A program made the translations under genes and the position numbers. A stretch of DNA of 64,000 nt from Roseococcus microcysteis. Lineage in GTDB: Bacteria; Pseudomonadota; Alphaproteobacteria; Acetobacterales; Acetobacteraceae. The notes under the pieces are model-generated. The model ran no database searches and was not told the origin of the DNA. It saw only the letters and a program-made list of their open reading frames with translations. The DNA lies in NCBI RefSeq assembly GCF_014764365.1, contig NZ_CP061718.1, positions 3,240,501 to 3,304,500 of the forward strand. Reading direction: 5' to 3'. Of this stretch, positions 16,732-26,036 are shown in pieces (position 1 is the first letter of the stretch; each line of letters opens with the position of its first letter).

Positions 16732-19181
16732 ATGAGGTCGCGCCGCATGGCACGAGACGCCGCCCCGATCGCACCCACCGGCACGCTGCCCGGGTTGCGC
16801 CGCTTCGCCTCGCCCGCCATCCGGGCCGCGGCGGTGCGCCGCCTGCGTGAGCTGGGCGCGCTGGTCCTGGCCACGCTGGGGCTGCTGCTGCTGCTGGCCG
16901 TGGGCAGCTACAACCCGGCCGACCCTTCGCTTTCCACCGCCACCGGGGCGCCCGTGGGCAATCTGGTCGGCTGGCGCGGCGCCGTGGCGGCGGACCTGCT
17001 GTGGCAATGGGTCGGGCTGGCTGGCTTCCTGCCGGGGCTGGTGTTGCTGGCCTGGGCGTTGCGCCTGGTCTCCCACCGGCCGGTGGGCGTGTGGCCGCTG
17101 CGGGTCGTCTGCCTTGTGCTGGCCCTGCTGGCCGGGTCGGCCCTGCTGGCGCTGCTTCCGGGCGCCGAGGCGGGGGCGGCGGGCCCGATCGTGCTGGGCG
17201 GCGTGAGCGGGTTGTTCTCGGCCCTGCTGGGGGATTTCGCGGGGCTCGCGGCCGGGGCCGTTCTGGGGCTGGGCCTGCTGGGCACGCTCTATGTCGCCTT
17301 CGGGCTGAGCTTCGGGGAATGGGGCCGCGCCGCGCGCGCCACCGCCGATGCCGCCATGGCCACCGCCGATGTCGCCGCGCGCGGGGCACGCGCCACGCGC
17401 GGCCCGGGCGAGGCGCTGTTCCTGGCGCCCCTGCGCGCCATGGGCCGCCTGTTCCGCCGCCCGCGCCGGGCCGAGCCGGCCGCCGACCTCGCCACCGTGC
17501 TGCGCGCCGCCGAGGCCGCCGCCGAAGCCCCCCGCCCCGCGCGGCGCGAACCCGCCGTGGCGCCCGCCGCCGCCGCGCCCGAGCCCGCGCGCGCCGCGCC
17601 GCGCGTGGCCACCCCCGCCCGCGCCAAGCCCGGCGCGCCGCTGCAGCCCGCGCTGGATCTGCCGGTGGAGGGGTGGCGCACCCCGCCGCTCGACCTGCTC
17701 GCCCCCCGCCCGCCCGCGTGGCGGCCGGTCCCAGCGCCGATGCGCTGCAGGCCAATGCCCGCATGCTGGAGCAGGTGCTGAACGACTACGGGGTGAACGG
17801 GACGATCACGGAAATCCGCCCCGGGCCGGTGGTGACGCTCTATGAGCTGGAGCCGGCGCCGGGCACCAAATCCTCGCGCGTCATCGGCCTGGCGGACGAC
17901 ATCGCGCGGTCCATGAGCGTGGTGGCGGTGCGCATCGCGACCGTGCCGGGGCGCAACGTGATCGGCATCGAGCTGCCGAATGTGAAGCGCGAGACGGTGT
18001 TCCTCTCCGAGATGCTGAACAGCGAGGAATACCAGCGCAACGCCGCACGCCTGCCGCTGGTGCTGGGCAAGGATATCGGCGGCACGCCGGTCATCGCGGA
18101 CCTGGCGCGGATGCCGCATCTGCTGATCGCGGGGACCACGGGCTCGGGCAAGTCGGTCGGGATCAACACCATGATCCTGTCGCTGCTGTACCGGTTCAGC
18201 CCGGCCGATTGCCGCTTCATCATGATCGATCCGAAGATGCTGGAATTGTCCGTCTATGACGGCATTCCGCATCTGCTGGCGCCGGTGGTGACGGAGCCGC
18301 CCAAGGCCATCGGCGCGCTGAAATGGACGGTGCGCGAGATGGAGCGCCGCTACCGGGCCATGAGCCAGGTGGGCGTGCGCGGCATCGCGGCCTTCAATGA
18401 GAAGGTGGACCAGGCCCAGGCCGCCGGCACGGTGCTGACCCGCCGCGTGCAGACGGGCTATGACCCTGAGACGAACAAGCCCGTCTTCGAGGAACAGCCG
18501 CTGTCCCTCGCCCGCCTGCCGATGATCGTGGTGGTCATTGATGAGATGGCCGATTTGATGATCGTGGCCGGCAAGGAGATCGAGGCCGCGGTGCAGCGCC
18601 TGGCGCAGATGGCGCGGGCCGCGGGCATCCATGTGATCATGGCGACGCAGCGGCCTTCGGTGGACGTCATCACCGGCACCATCAAGGCGAATTTCCCGAC
18701 GCGCATCTCCTTCCAGGTCACGAGCAAGATCGACAGCCGCACCATCCTGGGCGAGCAGGGCGCCGAGCAGCTGCTGGGCCAGGGTGACATGCTGCACATG
18801 GCGGGCGGCGGGCGGGTGACGCGCGTCCACGGCCCCTTCGTGGCGGACATGGAAGTGGAGCGCATCGCCGACTGGCTGCGCGAGCAGGGCGAGCCTGACT
18901 ATGTGGAAGAGGTGACCGAGGTGGAGGACGAGGACGGCAATCCGGGCCTGTCCGGCATCGCCGCCGGTTCGGATTCGGAAAAGTCGCTCTTCGACCAGGC
19001 GGTGGATGTGGTGGTGCGCGAGGGCAAGGCCAGCACCAGCTTCATCCAGCGCCACCTGAACATCGGCTACAACCGCGCCGCCAAGCTGATCGAGCAGATG
19101 GAGCGCGAGGGCATCGTCAGCCCGGCGAACCATGTGGGCAAGCGGGAGATCCTGGCGCGGCGCGTGGGGGTGGACGAGTAG
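16732..19181 (+). CDS. ftsK: DNA translocase FtsK, interrupted by an apparent -1 frameshift
   Basis: FtsK moves chromosome termini through the division septum and activates XerCD at dif. The N-terminal part (four membrane helices, residues about 40-200, then an Ala/Pro-rich linker) is read from 16732. The motor and gamma domains are read one base back from about 17721. The motor has the Walker [14 protein letters not shown] near residue 467 and the Walker [14 protein letters not shown]. The gamma domain has [22 protein letters not shown]. One extra C in the run at 17702-17707 joins them as [19 protein letters not shown] and gives about 816 residues, a normal FtsK. As written the first frame stops at 17781. 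Because FtsK is normally essential, a sequencing error is likelier than a real break. ATG 16747 is an alternative start. Confidence 0.92.
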
Positions 19182-19220
19182 GGCGGCCCCCACAGGGAGG
19201 GAGAACTGCCCTCCCAGCCT

Positions 19221-19444
19221 CCGGCCGCAAGGCGGCCGGCGCGCCCAGACCGCCCGCGCCGCACGCACACCAGCGCACGGCGCGAAAGCCAAGCCGCCGG
19301 AGGCGGCGCCCGGCGCTTGAGGGCGGCAACATCAACAAATCCGGCCGCAACGCGGCCGGCGCGCCCAGACCGCCCGCACCGCCCGCACACCAGCACGCGG
19401 CGCGAAAGCCAAGCCGCCGGAGGCGGCGCCCGGCGCTTGAGGGC
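19221..19444. repeat. Two tandem copies of a 104-bp intergenic element, period 120 bp
   Basis: Copies at 19221-19324 and 19341-19444 are nearly identical, both ending CCCGGCGCTTGAGGGC, and are separated by 16 bp. Each contains two hairpins: CCGGCCGC with GCGGCCGG at the left end (middle triplet AAG or AAC), and GCCGCC-GGA-GGCGGC near the right end (19293-19307 in copy 1). A third, diverged, reversed copy lies at 38338. They fill the 263-bp gap between ftsK and the next gene, whose stop codon touches the second copy. Confidence 0.85.
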
Positions 19445-20428
19445 CTAAAACATCGCCGCTGGCGCGACCGTGCTGCCGGTGAAGCCGCGCGCGCGCAGCG
19501 GCTGCATCACGAAGCAGAATTCGCTGCGCCCCGCCGCCACCAGCTCGTCCAGCTTCATGTTCTCCAGCAGGTGCACGCCATGCAGCACCAGCGCGATCTG
19601 GTGCACCGGCAGCGAGGCATGGGGCATGGTGCGGGACGGCGCCACCTCCACCGGCCAATTGTCGGCGCCCAGCAGCAGCGGCCCGCGCTCGATCAGCCAT
19701 TCGGCGGCGGCGACGCCGAGGCCCGGGCAGCCCGAGACATAGCGCGCATTGTCCCGCCCCCACAGCGCGGCCCATCCGGTGTTGATGAGCATGGCATCGC
19801 CCTCGCGCAGCTCCACGCGCTGGCGGTCGAGCGCCTGCTGGAGGTCCTGCGGCGTGATCTCGTAATCTATGGGCAGCGTCTCGGTGCCCTTCAGCCCCGC
19901 GATGTCCATGACCACGCCGCGGGTCATGATGGTGCCGACCGTCTCCACACCCATCTCGGTGAAGCCGCCGCGGCTGCTGATGCCGGGCACGTTCACGCAG
20001 TTGTAGGTCTCGTCGCCGATGGTCTGGTGCGGGAAGGCGTCGAGCTGCGTGCCCACCTGCGCCAGCTCCGTGATCACGATCTCCTCGTTGGAGCCGCGGC
20101 GGTTGGCCTGCGGGTTCATGAATTGCTGCTTGAGGTGCACGTCGAAGCGCCGCGTGCCGAAGAAGGGCATGGACTGCGTCAGCATGTGCCCGATCTCGAT
20201 CTTGCGGCCCTCGCGGATCATGCCGGCCGCGTCGCGCATGCGCTCCGGCGTCATGTGGTTCATCGAGCCGCGGCGGTCATTGGCGCCCCAGCGCGAGGGG
20301 CAGCGCTGCGCCGAGGCGGGCGGCGACCACGCCCCTTGCGCCTGGGCCGGCGTGGCGGTCAGCCCGGCATGGGCGGCACCGCAGGCCATGCAGGCGCCGA
20401 ACAGCGCCCGCCGGGAAATACTCCGCAT
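19445..20428 (-). CDS. Tat-exported cyclase-family (kynurenine-formamidase-like) hydrolase
   Basis: The 327-residue protein starts with a twin-arginine signal (SRRALFG, then a hydrophobic stretch ending near AQAQG), so the mature enzyme is periplasmic. The body matches the putative cyclase/formamidase family, with TRGVVMDIAGLKG and DAMLINTGWAALW. The expected metal-binding string HxGTHxDxPxH reads QVGTQLDAFPH, so two usual histidines are glutamines. GTQ variants exist in the family, but the metal site may differ. A GGAGGA ribosome site precedes the ATG. Substrate unknown. Confidence 0.82.
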   Translation of the reverse strand: MRSISRRALFGACMACGAAHAGLTATPAQAQGAWSPPASAQRCPSRWGANDRRGSMNHMTPERMRDAAGMIREGRKIEIGHMLTQSMPFFGTRRFDVHLKQQFMNPQANRRGSNEEIVITELAQVGTQLDAFPHQTIGDETYNCVNVPGISSRGGFTEMGVETVGTIMTRGVVMDIAGLKGTETLPIDYEITPQDLQQALDRQRVELREGDAMLINTGWAALWGRDNARYVSGCPGLGVAAAEWLIERGPLLLGADNWPVEVAPSRTMPHASLPVHQIALVLHGVHLLENMKLDELVAAGRSEFCFVMQPLRARGFTGSTVAPAAMF

Positions 20429-20581
20429 GGCAGTTCCTCCGTTATATTATATCTCGCTGGCCGTGACTTGGCCGGGCAAGAATAAGGACAACAGAGGCAA
20501 GTCCACCAAGGCATAACGCCGTGACTCGGGCAGTTCAAAACCTGCGGGGCGCCCGCCTGGCGGTGGGCGCACCTGTGGTTG

Positions 20582-21274
20582 CTACATATAGGCGGGCAGC
20601 GGCTGCGTCTCGTCCTTCACGCCCTTCACGCCCGGCACGCCCTCGGCCAGCACGCGCAGGCCGCGCGCCACGCCGGCATCTCGCATGAAGCCGTGGAAGG
20701 TCACGATGCCGTCCTGCACGTCCGCCAACAGATAAAAGCTGTTGGCCCAGGGCTCGCGCTTCATGGCGGCCAGCACGGCGCGGCGGATGCGGTCGTCGCT
20801 CATCGCCTCGCCCGCTTCCATGGGCGTGACGAGGGCGCGCAGCAGGTCCGCCCGGCTGACGATGCCACGCAGCTTGCCGCCTTCCACCACCAGCACGCGC
20901 CGGATCTTCTTCTCCTCCATCAGGGCCGCGATGTGCGCGGCGGTCTCGTCCAGGCCCACGGCCACGACATTGGCCGTCATCACGTCGCGCGCCACGGCGC
21001 CATGGGTGCGGGCGTAGCGGTCGGCCTGGCTGCCGGGGCTGCTGAACATGGAAGCGAACCAGCTCGGCCGGTGCTCCACATCCTCATCGGCCAGGCGGCG
21101 GATCAGGTCGGCCTCGGTGACGAGGCCCAGCAGCGCGCCATCGGCGGCCAGCACGGGCACGGCGCTGATGCCGCGGTCGGCCATCAGCTTCGCCATGGCG
21201 ACGACGGGGGTCTCGGGCGGCACGGTGACGACGTCGGGGGTCATCAGGTCGCGCGCGGTCATTTTGCTGGGCAT
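20582..21274 (-). CDS. CBS-domain pair with C-terminal BON domain
   Basis: This 230-residue cytoplasmic protein has CBS domain 1 at about residues 5-60 (ARDLMTPDVVTVPPETPV, LGLVTEADLIRRL), CBS 2 at about 95-150 (ARDVMTANVVAV, LRGIVSRADLLRAL), and a BON-like fold at 155-228 (DGIVTFHGFMRDAGVARGL). CBS pairs bind adenine nucleotides; BON domains usually bind lipid or protein surfaces. Such proteins are common, uncharacterised and often stress-linked. The ATG 21272-21274 (MPSKMTARDL) fits the domain start. It is monocistronic, with a 212-bp divergent gap to the next gene. Confidence 0.86.
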   Translation of the reverse strand: MPSKMTARDLMTPDVVTVPPETPVVAMAKLMADRGISAVPVLAADGALLGLVTEADLIRRLADEDVEHRPSWFASMFSSPGSQADRYARTHGAVARDVMTANVVAVGLDETAAHIAALMEEKKIRRVLVVEGGKLRGIVSRADLLRALVTPMEAGEAMSDDRIRRAVLAAMKREPWANSFYLLADVQDGIVTFHGFMRDAGVARGLRVLAEGVPGVKGVKDETQPLPAYM

Positions 21275-21486
21275 GTTCTGGCCTCCGGTGGATACTGTGG
21301 GAAGCCTAGGAGGGGGTGGGCACCTCGCGCATTGCGCTGGCGCAACCCTCGGGCAGTCCAGCACGTTCTTTCACATCGGCGCCGGGCACGGAAAACGGGA
21401 CGGGCCAAGGATGGAAGTCTCGTAATTCTCGCGGCGCTGGGCCATATTGCATCCAAGAAAGCTTTGATACGGAGATCGCCCCGACC

Positions 21487-22500
21487 ATGCGCCGTCCCGC
21501 CACGATCATGACCGCGCTCGCGGTTGCCGCCTTCGTCCTCGCCCCCGCCTTGGCGGAAGCCCAGCGCGCGCGCGGCGGCTTCGGCGGCAGCCGGGGGGCG
21601 CGCACCTACCAGGCGCCCCCTCCGACCAACACCGCGCCGCAGGCCGCGCAGCCCATGCAGCGCACCCAGCAGCCGCCCATGGCGCCGGGGGCCAACACGG
21701 CCGCCCGTCCCGGCGCGCCCGCGGCGGGCGCGGCGGCGGCCGGTGCCGCCCGTCCCGGCTTCTTCGCCCGCAACCCCTTCATGGGCGGGATGATGCTGGG
21801 CCTGTTCGGCGCGGGCATCTTCGGCCTGCTGGCGGGTTCGGGCTTCTTCTCCGGCCTGGGCAGCCTCGCCGGCATCCTGGGCTTCATGCTGCAGCTGGCG
21901 CTGATCGCCGGCGTGGTCATGCTGGTGATGGCCTTCCTGCGCCGGCGCCAGCAGCCGCAGCCCGCGGGCATGGCGCGTGACATGCACGGCGGCGGCAACC
22001 CCCCGCCCGGCCCCGGCAACCTGGGCAATCTGAGCGGCCGTGGCACGATGGGTGCCGGCATGGGCCTGGGCGCCCGCCCCGCGCCGGAAGCCCCGGTCCA
22101 GGTCGGCCCCGCCGACTACGAGGCCTTCGAGCGCCTTCTCGCCCAGGTGAACGACGCCTGGACGCGCGAGGACATGGCCGCGCTGGGCCGCGTGGCCACG
22201 CCCGAGGTGGTGCAGTATTTCCGCGACGACCTGGCGGACCTCGCCGCGCGCGGCCTGAAGAACGAGACGACCGACACCAAGCTGGAGCAGGGCGACCTCG
22301 CCGAGGCCTGGCGCGAGGGGGCGCGTGAATACGCCACCGTCGCCATGCGCTACTCCATGATCGAGGTGACGCGCGAAATCGCCAGCGGCCGCGTGGTCGA
22401 GGGCAGCGCCACCGAGCGCGGCATGGGCACCGAGATCTGGACCTTCGTGCGTGTCCAGGGCGGCCCCTGGACCCTCTCCGCCATTCAGCCCGCGGGCTGA
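21487..22500 (+). CDS. Tim44-like domain membrane protein
   Basis: A 337-residue protein with a signal peptide or anchor (ALAVAAFVLAPALAEAQRA), a Gly/Pro/Ala-rich region, a hydrophobic hairpin (residues about 100-155, GMMLGLFGAGIFGLLAGSG) and a C-terminal Tim44-like domain (DYEAFERLLAQVNDAW to WTFVRVQGGPWTLSAIQ). Bacterial Tim44-like proteins are membrane-associated and poorly understood. The layout is the common alphaproteobacterial type. The start at 21487 sits directly before the signal sequence. The upstream 212 bp carry no recognisable gene. Confidence 0.86.
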   Translation: MRRPATIMTALAVAAFVLAPALAEAQRARGGFGGSRGARTYQAPPPTNTAPQAAQPMQRTQQPPMAPGANTAARPGAPAAGAAAAGAARPGFFARNPFMGGMMLGLFGAGIFGLLAGSGFFSGLGSLAGILGFMLQLALIAGVVMLVMAFLRRRQQPQPAGMARDMHGGGNPPPGPGNLGNLSGRGTMGAGMGLGARPAPEAPVQVGPADYEAFERLLAQVNDAWTREDMAALGRVATPEVVQYFRDDLADLAARGLKNETTDTKLEQGDLAEAWREGAREYATVAMRYSMIEVTREIASGRVVEGSATERGMGTEIWTFVRVQGGPWTLSAIQPAG

Positions 22501-22553
22501 TTGGTCCCGTGCCGGGGGGCGGCCCCATCTCGGACCGCTCCCCGGAGGCGGCG

Positions 22554-23228
22554 TCAGGCGCCTTCGCAGCCCTTGGCCTTCAGGGCCTCGGGCACCCAGC
22601 CACGGGCCCACTTGCCCGCCTTGATGTCGGCCTCGGACTTGATCTCCTTGGCCTGGTGCGCCTCGGCCGCGGTGATCACCGCCTCGGCTTCCTCCAGCGG
22701 CACCACCACGATGCCGTCCTCGTCGCAGCAGATCAGGTCACCGGGGGCCACCACCTGGCCGCCGCAGGAGATGGTGGTGCCGATCTCGCCCGGGCCTTCC
22801 TTCCAGGGCCCCGCCGGGGTGTGGCCGCGCGCCCAGACGCCGAATTCCATCTTGGCCAGCGAGGACACGTCGCGCACCGCGCCGTCCAGCACCGTGCCGG
22901 CGAGGCCGCGCACCATGGCGTGGCCCAGCATCAGGTCGCCCATCAGCGCCACGCTCAGATCGCCATTGCCGTCGCAGACGATGATGTCGCCGGGTTCGGC
23001 CAGATCCACCGCGCGGTGCAGCATCAGGTTGTCGCCCGAGCGCGCCTTCACCGTGAAGGCCGGCCCCACCATGCGCTTGCGCCCGCCATAGGGGTGGAAG
23101 GTGCCGCTGAAGCTTTGCAGGCGGTTCATCACGTCGCCGATATTGGCCACGGGAATGGACGCGGCGCGCTGGATCAGCGCGGACGAGACGCGTTGCGTGA
23201 TGGGCTTGATACGAAAGCCGATGGTCAT
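22554..23228 (-). CDS. RraA-family protein (4-hydroxy-4-methyl-2-oxoglutarate aldolase-like)
   Basis: The 224-residue protein has the RraA/HMG-aldolase core: NIGDVMNRLQ at the start, GDNLMLHRAVDLAEPGDIIV, VLDGAVRDVSSL (the active-site VRD block) and GDLICCDEDGIVVVP. The family includes class II aldolases acting on oxaloacetate-like acids and RNase E inhibitors. Without neighbouring pathway genes the substrate is open. A dicarboxylate aldolase or decarboxylase role is more likely than RNase regulation because the residues around VRD are conserved. Monocistronic. Confidence 0.85.
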   Translation of the reverse strand: MTIGFRIKPITQRVSSALIQRAASIPVANIGDVMNRLQSFSGTFHPYGGRKRMVGPAFTVKARSGDNLMLHRAVDLAEPGDIIVCDGNGDLSVALMGDLMLGHAMVRGLAGTVLDGAVRDVSSLAKMEFGVWARGHTPAGPWKEGPGEIGTTISCGGQVVAPGDLICCDEDGIVVVPLEEAEAVITAAEAHQAKEIKSEADIKAGKWARGWVPEALKAKGCEGA

Positions 23229-23354
23229 GGAATGCCTCCCTCTGAGGCCCCGATCCGACCATGGGTGGCGCGCGCGGGGAAGGGGCGGGTGGGCCGCATG
23301 GCGCCGGAAACGCCCCGCATGGCACGCAACCCAGGACGGCGTGATGATGTTTTG

Positions 23355-23403
23355 GTGTCAGTCCCGAGACATGCGCCCAGCGCAGGCGTCACCGAAGATT
23401 CAC
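23355..23403 (+). promoter_or_regulatory. Candidate Pho-box half-sites upstream of plcP
   Basis: Two weak matches to the CTGTCAT-N4-CTGTCAT PhoB pattern with the correct 11-bp repeat are seen. One is GTGTCAG at 23355-23361 with GAGACAT at 23366-23372. The other is GCGTCAC at 23386-23392 with GATTCAC at 23397-23403. They lie 75-125 bp before the plcP start. Each is imperfect, so the call rests mainly on the known phosphate control of plcP in relatives. Confidence 0.3.
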
Positions 23404-23478
23404 GTGCGAAGCGCGTGCGGCGGCCGCAATCCCGCACGTACAGAGAGCAGGAGCGCCGCTGATGCCCCCCGTGACCTC

Positions 23479-24249
23479 ATGGACGTCCGCACGGTGTTCA
23501 TCTCGGACCTGCATCTCGGCACGCGGGGCGCGCGCTCCGACATGCTGCTCGACTTCCTTTCCCAGGTGCGGTGCGAACGCCTCTATCTGGTGGGCGACAT
23601 CGTGGATGGCTGGCGCCTCCGCAAATCCTGGTACTGGCACGCGGAGTTCGACGCGGTCATCCGCGCCATCCTGGACCTCGCCAAGAACGGCACCGAGGTG
23701 ATCTACATCCCCGGCAACCACGACGAGATGTTCCGCGAATGGCTGGGCCTCGAAGTGGCCGGCGTGAAGCTGATGGGCGAGGCCGAGCACCTGGCCGCCG
23801 ATGGAAGGCGCTACCTCGTCATGCATGGCGACGAGTTCGACGGCGTCATCCGCTATGCCAAGTTCCTGGCGTATCTGGGCGACAAGGCCTATGACACGGC
23901 GCTCATCATCAACCAATGGTTCAACTTCGCCCGCCGCCGCCTGGGCTATCCATACTGGTCGCTGAGCCAGTGGCTGAAGCGCCAGGTGAAGGAGGCGGTG
24001 AAGGCCATTGACCGCTTCGAGGGCGCGCTGGCGGTGGAGGCGCGGCGGCGCGGCCTGGACGGCGTGATCTGCGGCCACATCCATCACCCCGAGATGCGGA
24101 TGGTGCAGGGCATCCTCTACATGAATGACGGCGACTGGGTGGAAAGCTGCTCCGCCCTGGTCGAGCACCATGACGGCGCCTTCGAACTGCTGGACTGGGC
24201 CGCGCAGCAGCGCGAGCGCCATTTGCTGCGCGAGGCGGTGCCGGCCTGA
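23479..24249 (+). CDS. plcP: PlcP-type phospholipase C (LpxH-like metallophosphoesterase)
   Basis: A 256-residue calcineurin-like phosphoesterase. Metal ligands are visible as SDLHLG (D10, H12), VGDIVDGW (D40), PGNHDE (79-83), VMHGDEFD and GHIHHPE. The sequence follows S. meliloti PlcP closely in SWYW, YLVMHGD and YWSLSQWLK. PlcP cleaves phosphatidylcholine and related phospholipids to diacylglycerol during phosphate starvation. It is often mis-annotated as UDP-2,3-diacylglucosamine pyrophosphatase. Its stop overlaps the ATG of an Agt-like glycosyltransferase, the expected partner. The start MDVRTVFISD is chosen because the family begins there. Confidence 0.85.
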   Translation: MDVRTVFISDLHLGTRGARSDMLLDFLSQVRCERLYLVGDIVDGWRLRKSWYWHAEFDAVIRAILDLAKNGTEVIYIPGNHDEMFREWLGLEVAGVKLMGEAEHLAADGRRYLVMHGDEFDGVIRYAKFLAYLGDKAYDTALIINQWFNFARRRLGYPYWSLSQWLKRQVKEAVKAIDRFEGALAVEARRRGLDGVICGHIHHPEMRMVQGILYMNDGDWVESCSALVEHHDGAFELLDWAAQQRERHLLREAVPA

Positions 24250-25277
24250 TGCGTCCCCCCTCCATGCGTTTGGTTATCATCACCGATGCCTGGCGGCCCC
24301 AGGTCAACGGCGTGGTCCGCACGCTGGAGCGCGTGGCGGGCGAACTCGTGGCGCGCGGCGACACGGTCGAGATCATCGGCCCCGATCGCTTCGCCAACTT
24401 CCCCATGCCGGGCTATGCCGATATCCGCCTCGCGCTGCGGCCGCGCGCGCGGCTGCGCGCCCTGATGGACGCGGCCCGGCCCGAGGCCGTGCACATCGCC
24501 ACCGAAGGCCCGCTCGGCCTCGCCGCGCGCGCGCTCTGCCGGGAGCGCGGCTGGCAGTTCACCACCAGCTTCCACACGCGCTTCGCCGAATACGTGACGG
24601 CGCGCACCGGCATTCCGCCGCGCTTCACCTGGGCGCTGCTGCGGCGCTTCCACAATGCCGGCGCCGGCGTCTTCGCCGCCACGCCCTCGCTGCGCGACGA
24701 ACTCTCGGGGCGCGGCTTCGAGCGCATCCTGCCCTGGACGCGCGGCGTGGACCTCGGCCTCTTCTCCGACCAGGGCGAGCGCGGCACCTTCGCCGACCTG
24801 CCGCGGCCCATCTTCCTCTATGCCGGGCGCGTGGCGGTGGAGAAGAACATCACCGCCTTCCTCAGCCTCGACCTGCCGGGCAGCAAGGTGGTGGTGGGCG
24901 ACGGGCCGCAACGCGCCGCCCTCCAATCGAGCTATCCGCGCGCGCATTTCGCCGGCTGGCGGCATGGCGCGGCCCTGGCCGACGCCTATCGCGCCGCCGA
25001 TGTCTTCGTCTTCCCCTCGCGCACCGACACCTTCGGCCTGGTGCTGCTGGAGGCCATGGCCTGCGGCACGCCGGTCGCCGCCTATCCCGTGATGGGCCCG
25101 CGCGACGTGGTGGGCCCCGCCGGCGTGCTGGACGAGGATCTGGGCCGGGCGGCGCTGGCGGCGCTGGACGTGCCCCGCGCCACGGCCCGCGCCCAGGCCG
25201 AGCGCTTCTCCTGGACCTCCTGCGCCACCACCTTCCGCGACCAGCTGGTCCCGGTCGAGGGTCCTATCGCCGGTTGA
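24249..25277 (+). CDS. agt: GT4-family diacylglycerol glycosyltransferase (Agt-like)
   Basis: A 342-residue GT-B enzyme. The N-terminal domain begins MRLVIITDAWRPQVNGVVRT, the C-terminal nucleotide-sugar domain has FLYAGRVAVEKNI and the donor-binding FPSRTDTFGLVLLEAMACGTPV. This is the mannosyl/glucuronosyl-type GT4 group. Agt in alphaproteobacteria glycosylates diacylglycerol with glucose or glucuronate to make phosphorus-free lipids. Placement directly after plcP (1-nt ATGA overlap) supports that role, since PlcP makes the diacylglycerol acceptor. An alternative start is the MRLV ATG five codons in. Sugar specificity is not predictable. Confidence 0.82.
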   Translation: MRPPSMRLVIITDAWRPQVNGVVRTLERVAGELVARGDTVEIIGPDRFANFPMPGYADIRLALRPRARLRALMDAARPEAVHIATEGPLGLAARALCRERGWQFTTSFHTRFAEYVTARTGIPPRFTWALLRRFHNAGAGVFAATPSLRDELSGRGFERILPWTRGVDLGLFSDQGERGTFADLPRPIFLYAGRVAVEKNITAFLSLDLPGSKVVVGDGPQRAALQSSYPRAHFAGWRHGAALADAYRAADVFVFPSRTDTFGLVLLEAMACGTPVAAYPVMGPRDVVGPAGVLDEDLGRAALAALDVPRATARAQAERFSWTSCATTFRDQLVPVEGPIAG

Positions 25278-25343
25278 GGGGCGCCCCTTGCGCCGGGGCG
25301 GCCCGCGTGCGACCCGGACAGGCAGGATGATGTACCGACTGCC

Positions 25344-26026
25344 ATGCTCCGAAAGCTGATCCGGCATCCTTCCGTGCTGGCCGCCGGGGCGTGGCTGCTG
25401 GGGGCCTATCTCGCCTTCGTCTATCGCACCACGCGGTGGGAGCTGCGCGGCTATGACGCCGCGGCCGCCTCGGTGCAGGCGAATGGCGCCGTCATCCTCT
25501 CCTTCTGGCATGAGAACCTGCCGTTGATGCCCTGGGTGGTGCTGGAATGCCGGCGCCGGGGGCTGCTGCGGCGCGGGCATGTGCTGGTGTCGCACCACCG
25601 GGATGGCATGTTCATCGGCCGCGCGGTGGCCCGCTTCCATGTGGAGCTGGCCTATGGCTCCTCCTCGCGCGGGGGGGCGGCTGGGCTGATCGCGCTGGCG
25701 CGGCTGCTGGAGGCGCGGGAATCCGTCGCCATCACGCCCGACGGGCCGCGCGGCCCGCGCCGCCAGGCCGCGGCGGGCGTGGCGGAGCTGGCCGCCAGCA
25801 GCGGCAAGGCCGTGGTGCCCATCGCCGGCCGCTGCCGCCACGCCATCGGCATCAAGAGCTGGGACCGCATGGAAATCCCGCTGCCCTTCGGCCGCGCCCA
25901 TGTGGTCGCCGGCCCGCCCATCCTGGTGCCGCCGGGGGCGGGGAGGCGGCCTTGCCCGTCATCGCCGCCGCCATGGACGCGGCGGCCGACGCCGCCGACG
26001 CCGCCGCCGGGCGCCCGCGGCGCTGA
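25344..26026 (+). CDS. DUF374 lysophospholipid-acyltransferase-family protein, apparent -1 frameshift
   Basis: This LPLAT-superfamily membrane protein is conserved beside waaA in alphaproteobacteria and is thought to act in lipid A or phospholipid acylation. Visible are SFWHENLPLMPW, VSHHRDGMFIGRAVARF (the H-x4-D-like site), ESVAITPDGPRGPRR and ASSGKAVVPIAG. After GPPILVPPG the proper C-terminus (EAALPVIAAAMDAAADAAD, stop TGA 26024-26026) continues one base back. Adding a G to the G5 run at 25934-25938 repairs it, giving about 227 residues. As written, the frame runs on into waaA and makes a false 654-residue fusion. Confidence 0.86.
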
Positions 26027-26036
26027 GGCCGTCCTG

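Noticed and set aside
20446-20451. A perfect minus-strand TATAAT before the cyclase-family gene
   Set aside because: It would place the transcript start within the ribosome-binding site, and no -35 element has suitable spacing.
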